Shown piece after piece: positions 1 to 12,560 of a DNA stretch of 64,000 nucleotides (position 1 is its first letter; each line of letters starts with the position of its first letter). The position numbers and the translations under genes were made by a program. The stretch is from the NCBI GenBank assembly GCA_037783545.1, contig JBBELK010000014.1, positions 1 to 64,000 of the forward strand, read 5' to 3'. Under the pieces are notes generated by a model. It was given only the letters and a program-made list of their open reading frames with translations, ran no database searches and was not told the origin of the DNA. The stretch comes from Henricia sp. BOLD:AAB3569 (Eukaryota > Echinodermata > Asteroidea > Spinulosida > Echinasteridae).

Positions 1-3000
1 CTGCGCCGCGCTGGTGTACATTTGTACGGCCGTTGACTCACCCCAGATTGTGACGGGAATTAGGTCAAAGTGTGTCCCAAATGCCGGCAAATTTGGAAAT
101 CAAGGAATTTTCCAACCAACTTCAAATTTTGCATGCTCCAAACTGTATATATTCCGCACTTGTCATGCAAAATTGACAGATTTTCGCTGGGAAATGACGG
201 AGAAATTTCAGAGTTTAGGGAAAACGGAGCTCGGCTGCGTGGTTATTCCCTAACCGTGGCTGTTGGGACACCCTGCGCATGCGCCGCGCTGGTGTACATT
301 TGTACGGCCGTTGACTCACCCCAGATTGTGACGGGAATTAGGTCAAAGTGTGTCCCAAATGCCGGCAAATTTGGAAATCAAGGAATTTTCCAACCAACTT
401 CAAATTTTGCATGCTCCAAACTGTATATATTCCGCACTTGTCATGCAAAATTGACAGATTTTCGCTGGGAAATGACGGAGAAATTTCAGAGTTTAGGGAA
501 AACGGAGCTCGGCTGCGTGGTTATTCCCCTAACCGTGGCTGTTGGGACACCCTGCGCCACGCTGGTGTACATTTGTACGGCCGTTGACTCACCCCAGATT
601 GTGACGGGAATTAGGTCAAAGTGTGTCCCAAATGCCGGCAAATTTGGAAATCAAGGAATTTTCCAACCAACTTCAAATTTTGCATGCTCCAACCTGTATA
701 TATTCCGCACTTGTCATGCAGAATTGACAGATTTTCGCTGGGAAATGACGGAGAAATTTCAGAGTTTAGGGAAAACGGAGCTCGGCTGCGTGGTTATTCC
801 CCTAACCGTGGCTGTTGGGACACCCTGCGCCGCGCTGGTGTACATTTGTACGGCCGTTGACTCACCCCAGATTGTGACGGGAATTAGGTCAAAGTGTGTC
901 CCAAATGCCGGCAAATTTGGAAATCAAGGAATTTTTCAACCAACTTCAAATTTGCATGCTCCAAATTGTATATATTCCGCACTTGTCATGCAAAATTGAC
1001 AGATTTTCGCTGGGAAATGACGGAGAAATTTCAGAGTTTAGGGAAAACGGAGCTCGGCTGCGTGGTTATTCCCCTAACCGTGGCTGTTGGGACACCCTGC
1101 GCCACGCTGGTGTACATTTGTACGGCCGTTGACTCACCCCAGATTGTGACGGAATTAGGTCAAAGTGTGTCCCAAATGCCGGCAAATTTGGAAATCAAGG
1201 AATTTTCCAACCAACTTCAAATTTTGCATGCTCCAACCTGTATATATTCCGCACTTGTCATGCAGAATTGACAGATTTTCGCTGGGAAATGACGGAGAAA
1301 TTTCAGAGTTTAGGGAAAACGGAGCTCGGCTGCGTGGTTATTCCCCTAACCGTGGCTGTTGGGACACCCTGCGCCGCGCTGGTGTACATTTGTACGGCCG
1401 TTGACTCACCCAGATTGTGACGGGAATTAGGTCAAAGTGTGTCCCAAATGCCGGCAAATTTGGAAATCAAGGAATTTTCCAACCAACTTCAAATTTTGCA
1501 TGCTCGAAACTGTATATATTCCGCACTTGTCATGCAAAATTGACAGATTTTCGCTGGGAAATGACGGAGAAATTTCAGAGTTTAGGGAAAACGGAGCTCG
1601 GCTGCGTGGTTATTCCCCTAACCGTGGCTGTTGGGACACCCTGCGCCACGCTGGTGTACATTTGTACGGCCGTTGACTCACCCCAGATTGTGACGGGAAT
1701 TAGGTCAAAGTGTGTCCCAAATGCCGGCAAATTTGGAAATCAAGGAATTTTCCAACCAACTTCAAATTTTGCATGCTCCAACCTGTATATATTCCGCACT
1801 TGTCATGCAGAATTGACAGATTTTCGCTGGGAAATGACGGAGAAATTTCAGAGTTTAGGGAAAACGGAGCTCGGCTGCGTGGTTATTCCCCTAACCGTGG
1901 CTGTTGGGACACCCTGCGCATGCGCCGCGCTGGTGTACATTTGTACGGCCGTTGACTCACCCCAGATTGTGACGGGAATTAGGTCAAAGTGTGTCCCAAA
2001 TGCCGGCAAATTTGGAAATCAAGGAATTTTCCAACCAACTTCAAATTTTGCATGCTCCAAACTGTATATATTCCGCACTTGTCATGCAAAATTGACAGAT
2101 TTTCGCTGGGAAATGACGGAGAAATTTCAGAGTTTAGGGAAAACGGAGCTCGGCTGCGTGGTTATTCCCCTAACCGTGGCTGTTGGGACACCCTGCGCCA
2201 CGCTGGTGTACATTTGTACGGCCGTTGACTCACCCCAGATTGTGACGGGAATTAGGTCAAAGTGTGTCCCAAATGCCGGCAAATTTGGAAATCAAGGAAT
2301 TTTCCAACCAACTTCAAATTTTGCATGCTCCAAACTGTATATATTCCGCACTTGTCATGCAAAATTGACAGATTTTCGCTGGGAAATGACGGAGAAATTT
2401 CAGAGTTTAGGGAAAACGGAGCTCGGCTGCGTGGTTATTCCCCTAACCGTGGCTGTTGGGACACCCTGCGCCGCGCTGGTGTACATTTGTACGGCCGTTG
2501 ACTCACCCCAGATTGTGACGGGAATTAGGTCAAAGTGTGTCCCAAATGCCGGCAAATTTGGAAATCAAGGAATTTTCCAACCAACTTCAAATTTTGCATG
2601 CTCCAAACTGTATATATTCCGCACTTGTCATGCAAAATTGACAGATTTTCGCTGGGAAATGACGGAGAAATTTCAGAGTTTAGGGAAAACGGAGCTCGGC
2701 TGCGTGGTTATTCCCCTAACCGTGGCTGTTGGGACACCCTGCGCCGCGCTGGTGTACATTTGTACTGCCGTTGACTCACCCCAGATTGTGACGGGAATTA
2801 GGTCAAAGTGTGTCCCAAATGCCGGCAAATTTGGAAATCAAGGAATTTTTCAACCAACTTCAAATTTTGCATGCTCCAAATTGTATATATTCCGCACTTG
2901 TCATGCAAAATTGACAGATTTTCGCTGGGAAATGACGGAGAAATTTCAGAGTTTAGGGAAAACGGAGCTGGCTGCGTGGTTATTCCCTAACCGTGGCTGT

Positions 3001-6000
3001 TGGGACACCCTGCGCCGCGCTGGTGTACATTTGTACGGCCGTTGACTCACCCCAGATTGTGACGGGAATTAGGTCAAAGTGTGTCCCAAATGCCGGCAAA
3101 TTTGGAAATCAAGGAATTTTCCAACCAACTTCAAATTTTGCATGCTCCAAACTGTATATATTCCGCACTTGTCATGCAAAATTGACAGATTTTCGCTAGG
3201 AAATGACGGAGAAATTTCAGAGTTTAGGGAAAACGGAGCTCGGCTGCGTGGTTATTCCCCTAACCGTGGCTGTTGGGACACCCTGCGCCGCGCTGGTGTA
3301 CATTTGTACGGCCGTTGACTCACCCCAGATTGTGACGGGAATTAGGTCAAAGTGTGTCCCAAATGCCGGCAAATTTGGAAATCAAGGAATTTTCCAACCA
3401 ACTTCAAATTTTGCATGCTCCAAACTGTATATATTCCGCACTTGTCATGCAAAATTGACAGATTTTCGCTGGGAAATGACGGAGAAATTTCAGAGTTTAG
3501 GGAAAACGGAGTTCGGCTGCGTGGTTATTCCCCTAACCGTGGCTGTTGGGACACCCTGCGCATGCGCCGCGCTGGTGTACATTTGTACGGCCGTTGACTC
3601 ACCCCAGATTGTGACGGGAATTAGGTCAAAGTGTGTCCCAAATGCCGGCAAATTTGGAAATCAAGGAATTTTCCAACCAACTTCAAATTTTGCATGCTCC
3701 AAACTGTATATATTCCGCACTTGTCATGCAAAATTGACAGATTTTCGCTGGGAAATGACGGAGAAATTTCAGAGTTTAGGGAAAACGGAGCTCGGCTGCG
3801 TGTTATTCCCTAACCGTGGCTGTTGGGACACCCTGCGCCGCGCTGGTGTACATTTGTACGGCCGTTGACTCACCCCAGATTGTGACGGGAATTAGGTCAA
3901 AGTGTGTCCCAAATGCCGGCAAATTTGGAAATCAAGGAATTTTCCAACCAACTTCAAATTTTGCATGCTCCAAACTGTATATATTCCGCACTTGTCATGC
4001 AAAATTGACAGATTTTCGCTGGGAAATGACGGAGAAATTTCAGAGTTTAGGGAAAACGGAGCTCGGCTGCGTGGTTATTCCCCTAACCGTGGCTGTTGGG
4101 ACACCCTGCGCATGCGCCGCGCTGGTGTACATTTGTACGGCCGTTGACTCACCCCAGATTGTGACGGGAATTAGGTCAAAGTGTGTCCCAAATGCCGGCA
4201 AATTTGGAAATCAAGGAATTTTCCAACCAACTTCAAATTTTGCATGCTCCAAACTGTATATATTCCGCACTTGTCATGCAAAATTGACAGATTTTCGCTG
4301 GGAAATGACGGAGAAATTTCAGAGTTTAGGGAAAACGGAGCTCGGCTGCGTGGTTATTCCCCTAACCGTGGCTGTTGGGACACCCTGCGCCACGCTGGTG
4401 TACATTTGTACGGCCGTTGACTCACCCCAGATTGTGACGGGAATTAGGTCAAAGTGTGTCCCAAATGCCGGCAAATTTGGAAATCAAGGAATTTTCCAAC
4501 CAACTTCAAATTTTGCATGCTCCAACCTGTATATATTCCGCACTTGTCATGCAGAATTGACAGATTTTCGCTGGGAAATGACGGAGAAATTTCAGAGTTT
4601 AGGGAAAACGGAGCTCGGCTGCGTGGTTATTCCCCTAACCGTGGCTGTTGGGACACCCTGCGCCGCGCTGGTGTACATTTGTACGGCCGTTGACTCACCC
4701 CAGATTGTGACGGGAATTAGGTCAAAGTGTGTCCCAAATGCCGGCAAATTTGGAAATCAAGGAATTTTCAACCAACTTCAAATTTTGCATGCTCCAAACT
4801 GTATATATTCCGCACTTGTCATGCAAAATTGACAGATTTTCGCTGGGAAATGACGGAGAAATTTCAGAGTTTAGGGAAAACGGAGCTCGGCTGCGTGGTT
4901 ATTCCCTAACCGTGGCTGTTGGGACACCCTGCGCCGCGCTGGTGTACATTTGTACGGCCGTTGACTCACCCCAGATTGTGACGGGAATTAGGTCAAAGTG
5001 TGTCCCAAATGCCGGCAAATTTGGAAATCAAGGAATTTTCCAACCAACTTCAAATTTTGCATGCTCCAAACTGTATATATTCCGCACTTGTCATGCAAAA
5101 TTGACAGATTTTCGCTGGGAAATGACGGAGAAATTTCAGAGTTTAGGGAAAACGGAGCTCGGCTGCGTGGTTATTCCCCTAACCGTGGCTGTTGGGACAC
5201 CCTGCGCCGCGCTGGTGTACATTTGTACGGCCGTTGACTCACCCCAGATTGTGACGGGAATTAGGTCAAAGTGTGTCCCAAATGCCGGCAAATTTGGAAA
5301 TCAAGGAATTTTCCAACCAACTTCAAATTTTGCATGCTCCAAACTGTATATATTCCGCACTTGTCATGCAAAATTGACAGATTTTCGCTGGGAAATGACG
5401 GAGAAATTTCAGAGTTTAGGGAAAACGGAGTTCGGCTGCGTGGTTATTCCCCTAACCGTGGCTGTTGGGACACCTGCGCATGCGCCGCGCTGGTGTACAT
5501 TTGTACGGCCGTTGACTCACCCCAGATTGTGACGGGAATTAGGTCAAAGTGTGTCCCAAATGCCGGCAAATTTGGAAATCAAGGAATTTTCCAACCAACT
5601 TCAAATTTTGCATGCTCCAAACTGTATATATTCCGCACTTGTCATGCAAAATTGACAGATTTTCGCTGGGAAATGACGGAGAAATTTCAGAGTTTAGGGA
5701 AAACGGAGCTCGGCTGCGTGGTTATTCCCCTAACCGTGGCTGTTGGGACACCCTGCGCCGCGCTGGTGTACATTTGTACGGCCGTTGACTCACCCAGATT
5801 GTGACGGGAATTAGGTCAAAGTGTGTCCCAAATGCCGGCAAATTTGGAAATCAAGGAATTTTCCAACCAACTTCAAATTTTGCATGCTCCAAACTGTATA
5901 TATTCCGCACTTGTCATGCAAAATTGACAGATTTTCGCTGGGAAATGACGGAGAAATTTCAGAGTTTAGGGAAAACGGAGCTCGGCTGCGTGGTTATTCC

Positions 6001-6300
6001 CTAACCGTGGCTGTTGGGACACCCTGCGCCGCGCTGGTGTACATTTGTACGGCCGTTGACTCACCCCAGATTGTGACGGGAATTAGGTCAAAGTGTGTCC
6101 CAAATGCCGGCAAATTTGGAAATCAAGGAATTTTCCAACCAACTTCAAATTTTGCATGCTCCAAACTGTATATATTCCGCACTTGTCATGCAAAATTGAC
6201 AGATTTTCGCTGGGAAATGACGGAGAAATTTCAGAGTTTAGGGAAAACGGAGCTCGGCTGCGTGGTTATTCCCTAACCGTGGCTGTTGGGACACCCTGCG
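1..6300 (+). repeat. Satellite domain 1: mixed monomer variants
   Basis: This is an interleaving of several unit types. Linkers between units read CGCCGCGCTGG (plain), CGCATGCGCCGCGCTGG (6-bp longer) or CGCCACGCTGG. Units after the CGCCACGCTGG linker carry CCAACCTG instead of CCAAACTG and ATGCAGAATT instead of ATGCAAAATT (for example at 690, 1240, 1785 and 4530). Several units have lost one base in the C4 tract of TTATTCCCCTAAC (near 246, 2986, 3807, 4903, 5998 and 6270) or in CTCACCCCAG (near 1411 and 5793). One unit has an in-frame TAG from CGCTGGG to CGCTAGG near 3197. Confidence 0.9.
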
Positions 6301-9300
6301 CATGCCGCGCTGGTGTACATTTGTACGGCCGTTGACTCACCCCAGATTGTGACGGGAATTAGGTCAAAGTGTGTCCCAAATGCCGGCAAATTTGGAAATC
6401 AAGGAATTTTCCAACCAACTTCAAATTTTGCATGCTCCAACCTGTATATATTCCGCACTTGTCATGCAAAATTGACAGATTTTCGCTGGGAAATGACGGA
6501 GAAATTTCAGAGTTTAGGGAAAACGGAGCTCGGCTGCGTGGTTATTCCCCTAACCGTGGCTGTTGGGACACCCTGCGCCGCGCTGGTGTACATTTGTACG
6601 GCCGTTGACTCACCCCAGATTGTGACGGGAATTAGGTCAAAGTGTGTCCCAAATGCCGGCAAATTTGGAAATCAAGGAATTTTCCAACCAACTTCAAATT
6701 TTGCATGCTCCAAACTGTATATATTCCGCACTTGTCATGCAAAATTGACAGATTTTCGCTGGGAAATGACGGAGAAATTTCAGAGTTTAGGGAAAACGGA
6801 GCTCGGCTGCGTGGTTATTCCCCTAACCGTGGCTGTTGGGACACCCTGCGCCGCGCTGGTGTACATTTGTACGGCCGTTGACTCACCCCAGATTGTGACG
6901 GGAATTAGGTCAAAGTGTGTCCCAAATGCCGGCAAATTTGGAAATCAAGGAATTTTCCAACCAACTTCAAATTTTGCATGCTCCAAACTGTATATATTCC
7001 GCACTTGTCATGCAAAATTGACAGATTTTCGCTGGGAAATGACGGAGAAATTTCAGAGTTTAGGGAAAACGGAGCTCGGCTGCGTGGTTATTCCCCTAAC
7101 CGTGGCTGTTGGGACACCCTGCGCCGCGCTGGTGTACATTTGTACGGCCGTTGACTCACCCCAGATTGTGACGGGAATTAGGTCAAAGTGTGTCCCAAAT
7201 GCCGGCAAATTTGGAAATCAAGGAATTTTCCAACCAACTTCAAATTTTGCATGCTCCAAACTGTATATATTCCGCACTTGTCATGCAAAATTGACAGATT
7301 TTCGCTGGGAAATGACGGAGAAATTTCAGAGTTTAGGGAAAACGGAGCTCGGCTGCGTGGTTATTCCCCTAACCGTGGCTGTTGGGACACCCTGCGCCGC
7401 GCTGGTGTACATTTGTACGGCCGTTGACTCACCCCAGATTGTGACGGGAATTAGGTCAAAGTGTGTCCCAAATGCCGGCAAATTTGGAAATCAAGGAATT
7501 TTCCAACCAACTTCAAATTTTGCATGCTCCAAACTGTATATATTCCGCACTTGTCATGCAAAATTGACAGATTTTCGCTGGGAAATGACGGAGAAATTTC
7601 AGAGTTTAGGGAAAACGGAGCTCGGCTGCGTGGTTATTCCCCTAACCGTGGCTGTTGGGACACCCTGCGCCGCGCTGGTGTACATTTGTACGGCCGTTGA
7701 CTCACCCCAGATTGTGACGGGAATTAGGTCAAAGTGTGTCCCAAATGCCGGCAAATTTGGAAATCAAGGAATTTTCCAACCAACTTCAAATTTTGCATGC
7801 TCCAAACTGTATATATTCCGCACTTGTCATGCAAAATTGACAGATTTTCGCTGGGAAATGACGGAGAAATTTCAGAGTTTAGGGAAAACGGAGCTCGGCT
7901 GCGTGGTTATTCCCCTAACCGTGGCTGTTGGGACACCTGCCTGCGCCGCGCTGGTGTACATTTGTACGGCCGTTGACTCACCCCAGATTGTGACGGGAAT
8001 TAGGTCAAAGTGTGTCCCAAATGCCGGCAAATTTGGAAATCAAGGAATTTTCCAACCAACTTCAAATTTTGCATGCTCCAAACTGTATATATTCCGCACT
8101 TGTCATGCAAAATTGACAGATTTTCGCTGGGAAATGACGGAGAAATTTCAGAGTTTAGGGAAAACGGAGCTCGGCTGCGTGGTTATTCCCCTAACCGTGG
8201 CTGTTGGGACACCCTGCGCCGCGCTGGTGTACATTTGTACGGCCGTTGACTCACCCCAGATTGTGACGGGAATTAGGTCAAAGTGTGTCCCAAATGCCGG
8301 CAAATTTGGAAATCAAGGAATTTTCCAACCAACTTCAAATTTTGCATGCTCCAAACTGTATATATTCCGCACTTGTCATGCAAAATTGACAGATTTTCGC
8401 TGGGAAATGACGGAGAAATTTCAGAGTTTAGGGAAAACGGAGCTCGGCTGCGTGGTTATTCCCCTAACCGTGGCTGTTGGGACACCCTGCGCCGCGCTGG
8501 TGTACATTTGTACGGCCGTTGACTCACCCCAGATTGTGACGGGAATTAGGTCAAAGTGTGTCCCAAATGCCGGCAAATTTGGAAATCAAGGAATTTTCCA
8601 ACCAACTTCAAATTTTGCATGCTCCAAACTGTATATATTCCGCACTTGTCATGCAAAATTGACAGATTTTCGCTGGGAAATGACGGAGAAATTTCAGAGT
8701 TTAGGGAAAACGGAGCTCGGCTGCGTGGTTATTCCCCTAACCGTGGCTGTTGGGACACCCTGCGCCGCGCTGGTGTACATTTGTACGGCCGTTGACTCAC
8801 CCCAGATTGTGACGGGAATTAGGTCAAAGTGTGTCCCAAATGCCGGCAAATTTGGAAATCAAGGAATTTTCCAACCAACTTCAAATTTTGCATGCTCCAA
8901 ACTGTATATATTCCGCACTTGTCATGCAAAATTGACAGATTTTCGCTGGGAAATGACGGAGAAATTTCAGAGTTTAGGGAAAACGGAGCTCGGCTGCGTG
9001 GTTATTCCCCTAACCGTGGCTGTTGGGACACCCTGCGCCGCGCTGGTGTACATTTGTACGGCCGTTGACTCACCCCAGATTGTGACGGGAATTAGGTCAA
9101 AGTGTGTCCCAAATGCCGGCAAATTTGGAAATCAAGGAATTTTCCAACCAACTTCAAATTTTGCATGCTCCAAACTGTATATATTCCGCACTTGTCATGC
9201 AAAATTGACAGATTTTCGCTGGGAAATGACGGAGAAATTTCAGAGTTTAGGGAAAACGGAGCTCGGCTGCGTGGTTATTCCCCTAACCGTGGCTGTTGGG

Positions 9301-12300
9301 ACACCCTGCGCCCGCGCTGGTGTACATTTGTACGGCCGTTGACTCACCCCAGATTGTGACGGGAATTAGGTCAAAGTGTGTCCCAAATGCCGGCAAATTT
9401 GGAAATCAAGGAATTTTCCAACCAACTTCAAATTTTGCATGCTCCAAACTGTATATATTCCGCACTTGTCATGCAAAATTGACAGATTTTCGCTGGGAAA
9501 TGACGGAGAAATTTCAGAGTTTAGGGAAAACGGAGCTCGGCTGCGTGGTTATTCCCCTAACCGTGGCTGTTGGGACACCCTGCGCCGCGCTGGTGTACAT
9601 TTGTACGGCCGTTGACTCACCCCAGATTGTGACGGGAATTAGGTCAAAGTGTGTCCCAAATGCCGGCAAATTTGGAAATCAAGGAATTTTCCAACCAACT
9701 TCAAATTTTGCATGCTCCAAACTGTATATATTCCGCACTTGTCATGCAAAATTGACAGATTTTCGCTGGGAAATGACGGAGAAATTTCAGAGTTTAGGGA
9801 AAACGGAGCTCGGCTGCGTGGTTATTCCCCTAACCGTGGCTGTTGGGACACCCTGCGCCGCGCTGGTGTACATTTGTACGGCCGTTGACTCACCCCAGAT
9901 TGTGACGGGAATTAGGTCAAAGTGTGTCCCAAATGCCGGCAAATTTGGAAATCAAGGAATTTTCCAACCAACTTCAAATTTTGCATGCTCCAAACTGTAT
10001 ATATTCCGCACTTGTCATGCAAAATTGACAGATTTTCGCTGGGAAATGACGGAGAAATTTCAGAGTTTAGGGAAAACGGAGCTCGGCTGCGTGGTTATTC
10101 CCCTAACCGTGGCTGTTGGGACACCCTGCGCCGCGCTGGTGTACATTTGTACGGCCGTTGACTCACCCCAGATTGTGACGGGAATTAGGTCAAAGTGTGT
10201 CCCAAATGCCGGCAAATTTGGAAATCAAGGAATTTTCCAACCAACTTCAAATTTTGCATGCTCCAAACTGTATATATTCCGCACTTGTCATGCAAAATTG
10301 ACAGATTTTCGCTGGGAAATGACGGAGAAATTTCAGAGTTTAGGGAAAACGGAGCTCGGCTGCGTGGTTATTCCCCTAACCGTGGCTGTTGGGACACCCT
10401 GCGCCGCGCTGGTGTACATTTGTACGGCCGTTGACTCACCCCAGATTGTGACGGGAATTAGGTCAAAGTGTGTCCCAAATGCCGGCAAATTTGGAAATCA
10501 AGGAATTTTCCAACCAACTTCAAATTTTGCATGCTCCAAACTGTATATATTCCGCACTTGTCATGCAAAATTGACAGATTTTCGCTGGGAAATGACGGAG
10601 AAATTTCAGAGTTTAGGGAAAACGGAGCTCGGCTGCGTGGTTATTCCCCTAACCGTGGCTGTTGGGACACCCTGCGCCGCGCTGGTGTACATTTGTACGG
10701 CCGTTGACTCACCCCAGATTGTGACGGGAATTAGGTCAAAGTGTGTCCCAAATGCCGGCAAATTTGGAAATCAAGGAATTTTCCAACCAACTTCAAATTT
10801 TGCATGCTCCAAACTGTATATATTCCGCACTTGTCATGCAAAATTGACAGATTTTCGCTGGGAAATGACGGAGAAATTTCAGAGTTTAGGGAAAACGGAG
10901 CTCGGCTGCGTGGTTATTCCCCTAACCGTGGCTGTTGGGACACCCTGCGCCGCGCTGGTGTACATTTGTACGGCCGTTGACTCACCCCAGATTGTGACGG
11001 GAATTAGGTCAAAGTGTGTCCCAAATGCCGGCAAATTTGGAAATCAAGGAATTTTCCAACCAACTTCAAATTTTGCATGCTCCAAACTGTATATATTCCG
11101 CACTTGTCATGCAAAATTGACAGATTTTCGCTGGGAAATGACGGAGAAATTTCAGAGTTTAGGGAAAACGGAGCTCGGCTGCGTGGTTATTCCCCTAACC
11201 GTGGCTGTTGGGACACCCTGCGCCGCGCTGGTGTACATTTGTACGGCCGTTGACTCACCCCAGATTGTGACGGGAATTAGGTCAAAGTGTGTCCCAAATG
11301 CCGGCAAATTTGGAAATCAAGGAATTTTCCAACCAACTTCAAATTTTGCATGCTCCAAACTGTATATATTCCGCACTTGTCATGCAAAATTGACAGATTT
11401 TCGCTGGGAAATGACGGAGAAATTTCAGAGTTTAGGGAAAACGGAGCTCGGCTGCGTGGTTATTCCCCTAACCGTGGCTGTTGGGACACCCTGCGCCGCG
11501 CTGGTGTACATTTGTACGGCCGTTGACTCACCCCAGATTGTGACGGGAATTAGGTCAAAGTGTGTCCCAAATGCCGGCAAATTTGGAAATCAAGGAATTT
11601 TCCAACCAACTTCAAATTTTGCATGCTCCAAACTGTATATATTCCGCACTTGTCATGCAAAATTGACAGATTTTCGCTGGGAAATGACGGAGAAATTTCA
11701 GAGTTTAGGGAAAACGGAGCTCGGCTGCGTGGTTATTCCCCTAACCGTGGCTGTTGGGACACCCTGCGCCGCGCTGGTGTACATTTGTACGGCCGTTGAC
11801 TCACCCCAGATTGTGACGGGAATTAGGTCAAAGTGTGTCCCAAATGCCGGCAAATTTGGAAATCAAGGAATTTTCCAACCAACTTCAAATTTTGCATGCT
11901 CCAAACTGTATATATTCCGCACTTGTCATGCAAAATTGACAGATTTTCGCTGGGAAATGACGGAGAAATTTCAGAGTTTAGGGAAAACGGAGCTCGGCTG
12001 CGTGGTTATTCCCCTAACCGTGGCTGTTGGGACACCCTGCGCCGCGCTGGTGTACATTTGTACGGCCGTTGACTCACCCCAGATTGTGACGGGAATTAGG
12101 TCAAAGTGTGTCCCAAATGCCGGCAAATTTGGAAATCAAGGAATTTTCCAACCAACTTCAAATTTTGCATGCTCCAAACTGTATATATTCCGCACTTGTC
12201 ATGCAAAATTGACAGATTTTCGCTGGGAAATGACGGAGAAATTTCAGAGTTTAGGGAAAACGGAGCTCGGCTGCGTGGTTATTCCCCTAACCGTGGCTGT

Positions 12301-12560
12301 TGGGACACCCTGCGCCGCGCTGGTGTACATTTGTACGGCCGTTGACTCACCCCAGATTGTGACGGGAATTAGGTCAAAGTGTGTCCCAAATGCCGGCAAA
12401 TTTGGAAATCAAGGAATTTTCCAACCAACTTCAAATTTTGCATGCTCCAAACTGTATATATTCCGCACTTGTCATGCAAAATTGACAGATTTTCGCTGGG
12501 AAATGACGGAGAAATTTCAGAGTTTAGGGAAAACGGAGCTCGGCTGCGTGGTTATTCCCT
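6301..12560 (+). repeat. Satellite domain 2: homogenised core
   Basis: Twenty-two consecutive units from about 6369 to 12379 advance by 273 bases, apart from one 276-base step (7734 to 8010, extra bases in the linker near 7938) and one 274-base step (9102 to 9376, extra C near 9310). All have the plain CGCCGCGCTGG linker and look base-for-base identical by eye; the first still carries CCAACCTG. This is what recent amplification or strong homogenisation by unequal crossing-over or gene conversion would leave. An assembly artefact that copied one unit is the alternative. Confidence 0.92.
6606..6878 (+). repeat. Representative 273-bp monomer with its internal motifs
   Basis: One core-type unit is given as a reference. 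It starts at TGACTCA (6606-6612), which equals the AP-1/TRE consensus. It contains GCATGC (6714-6719), a TATATAT stretch (about 6718-6725), TTAGGG (6787-6792) and, 28 bases later in opposite sense, CCCTAA (6821-6826). It also has GAGCTC between these two and the short inverted pair GTAC-ATTT-GTAC in the linker. These are sequence matches only; no binding or transcription is shown. Confidence 0.8.
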
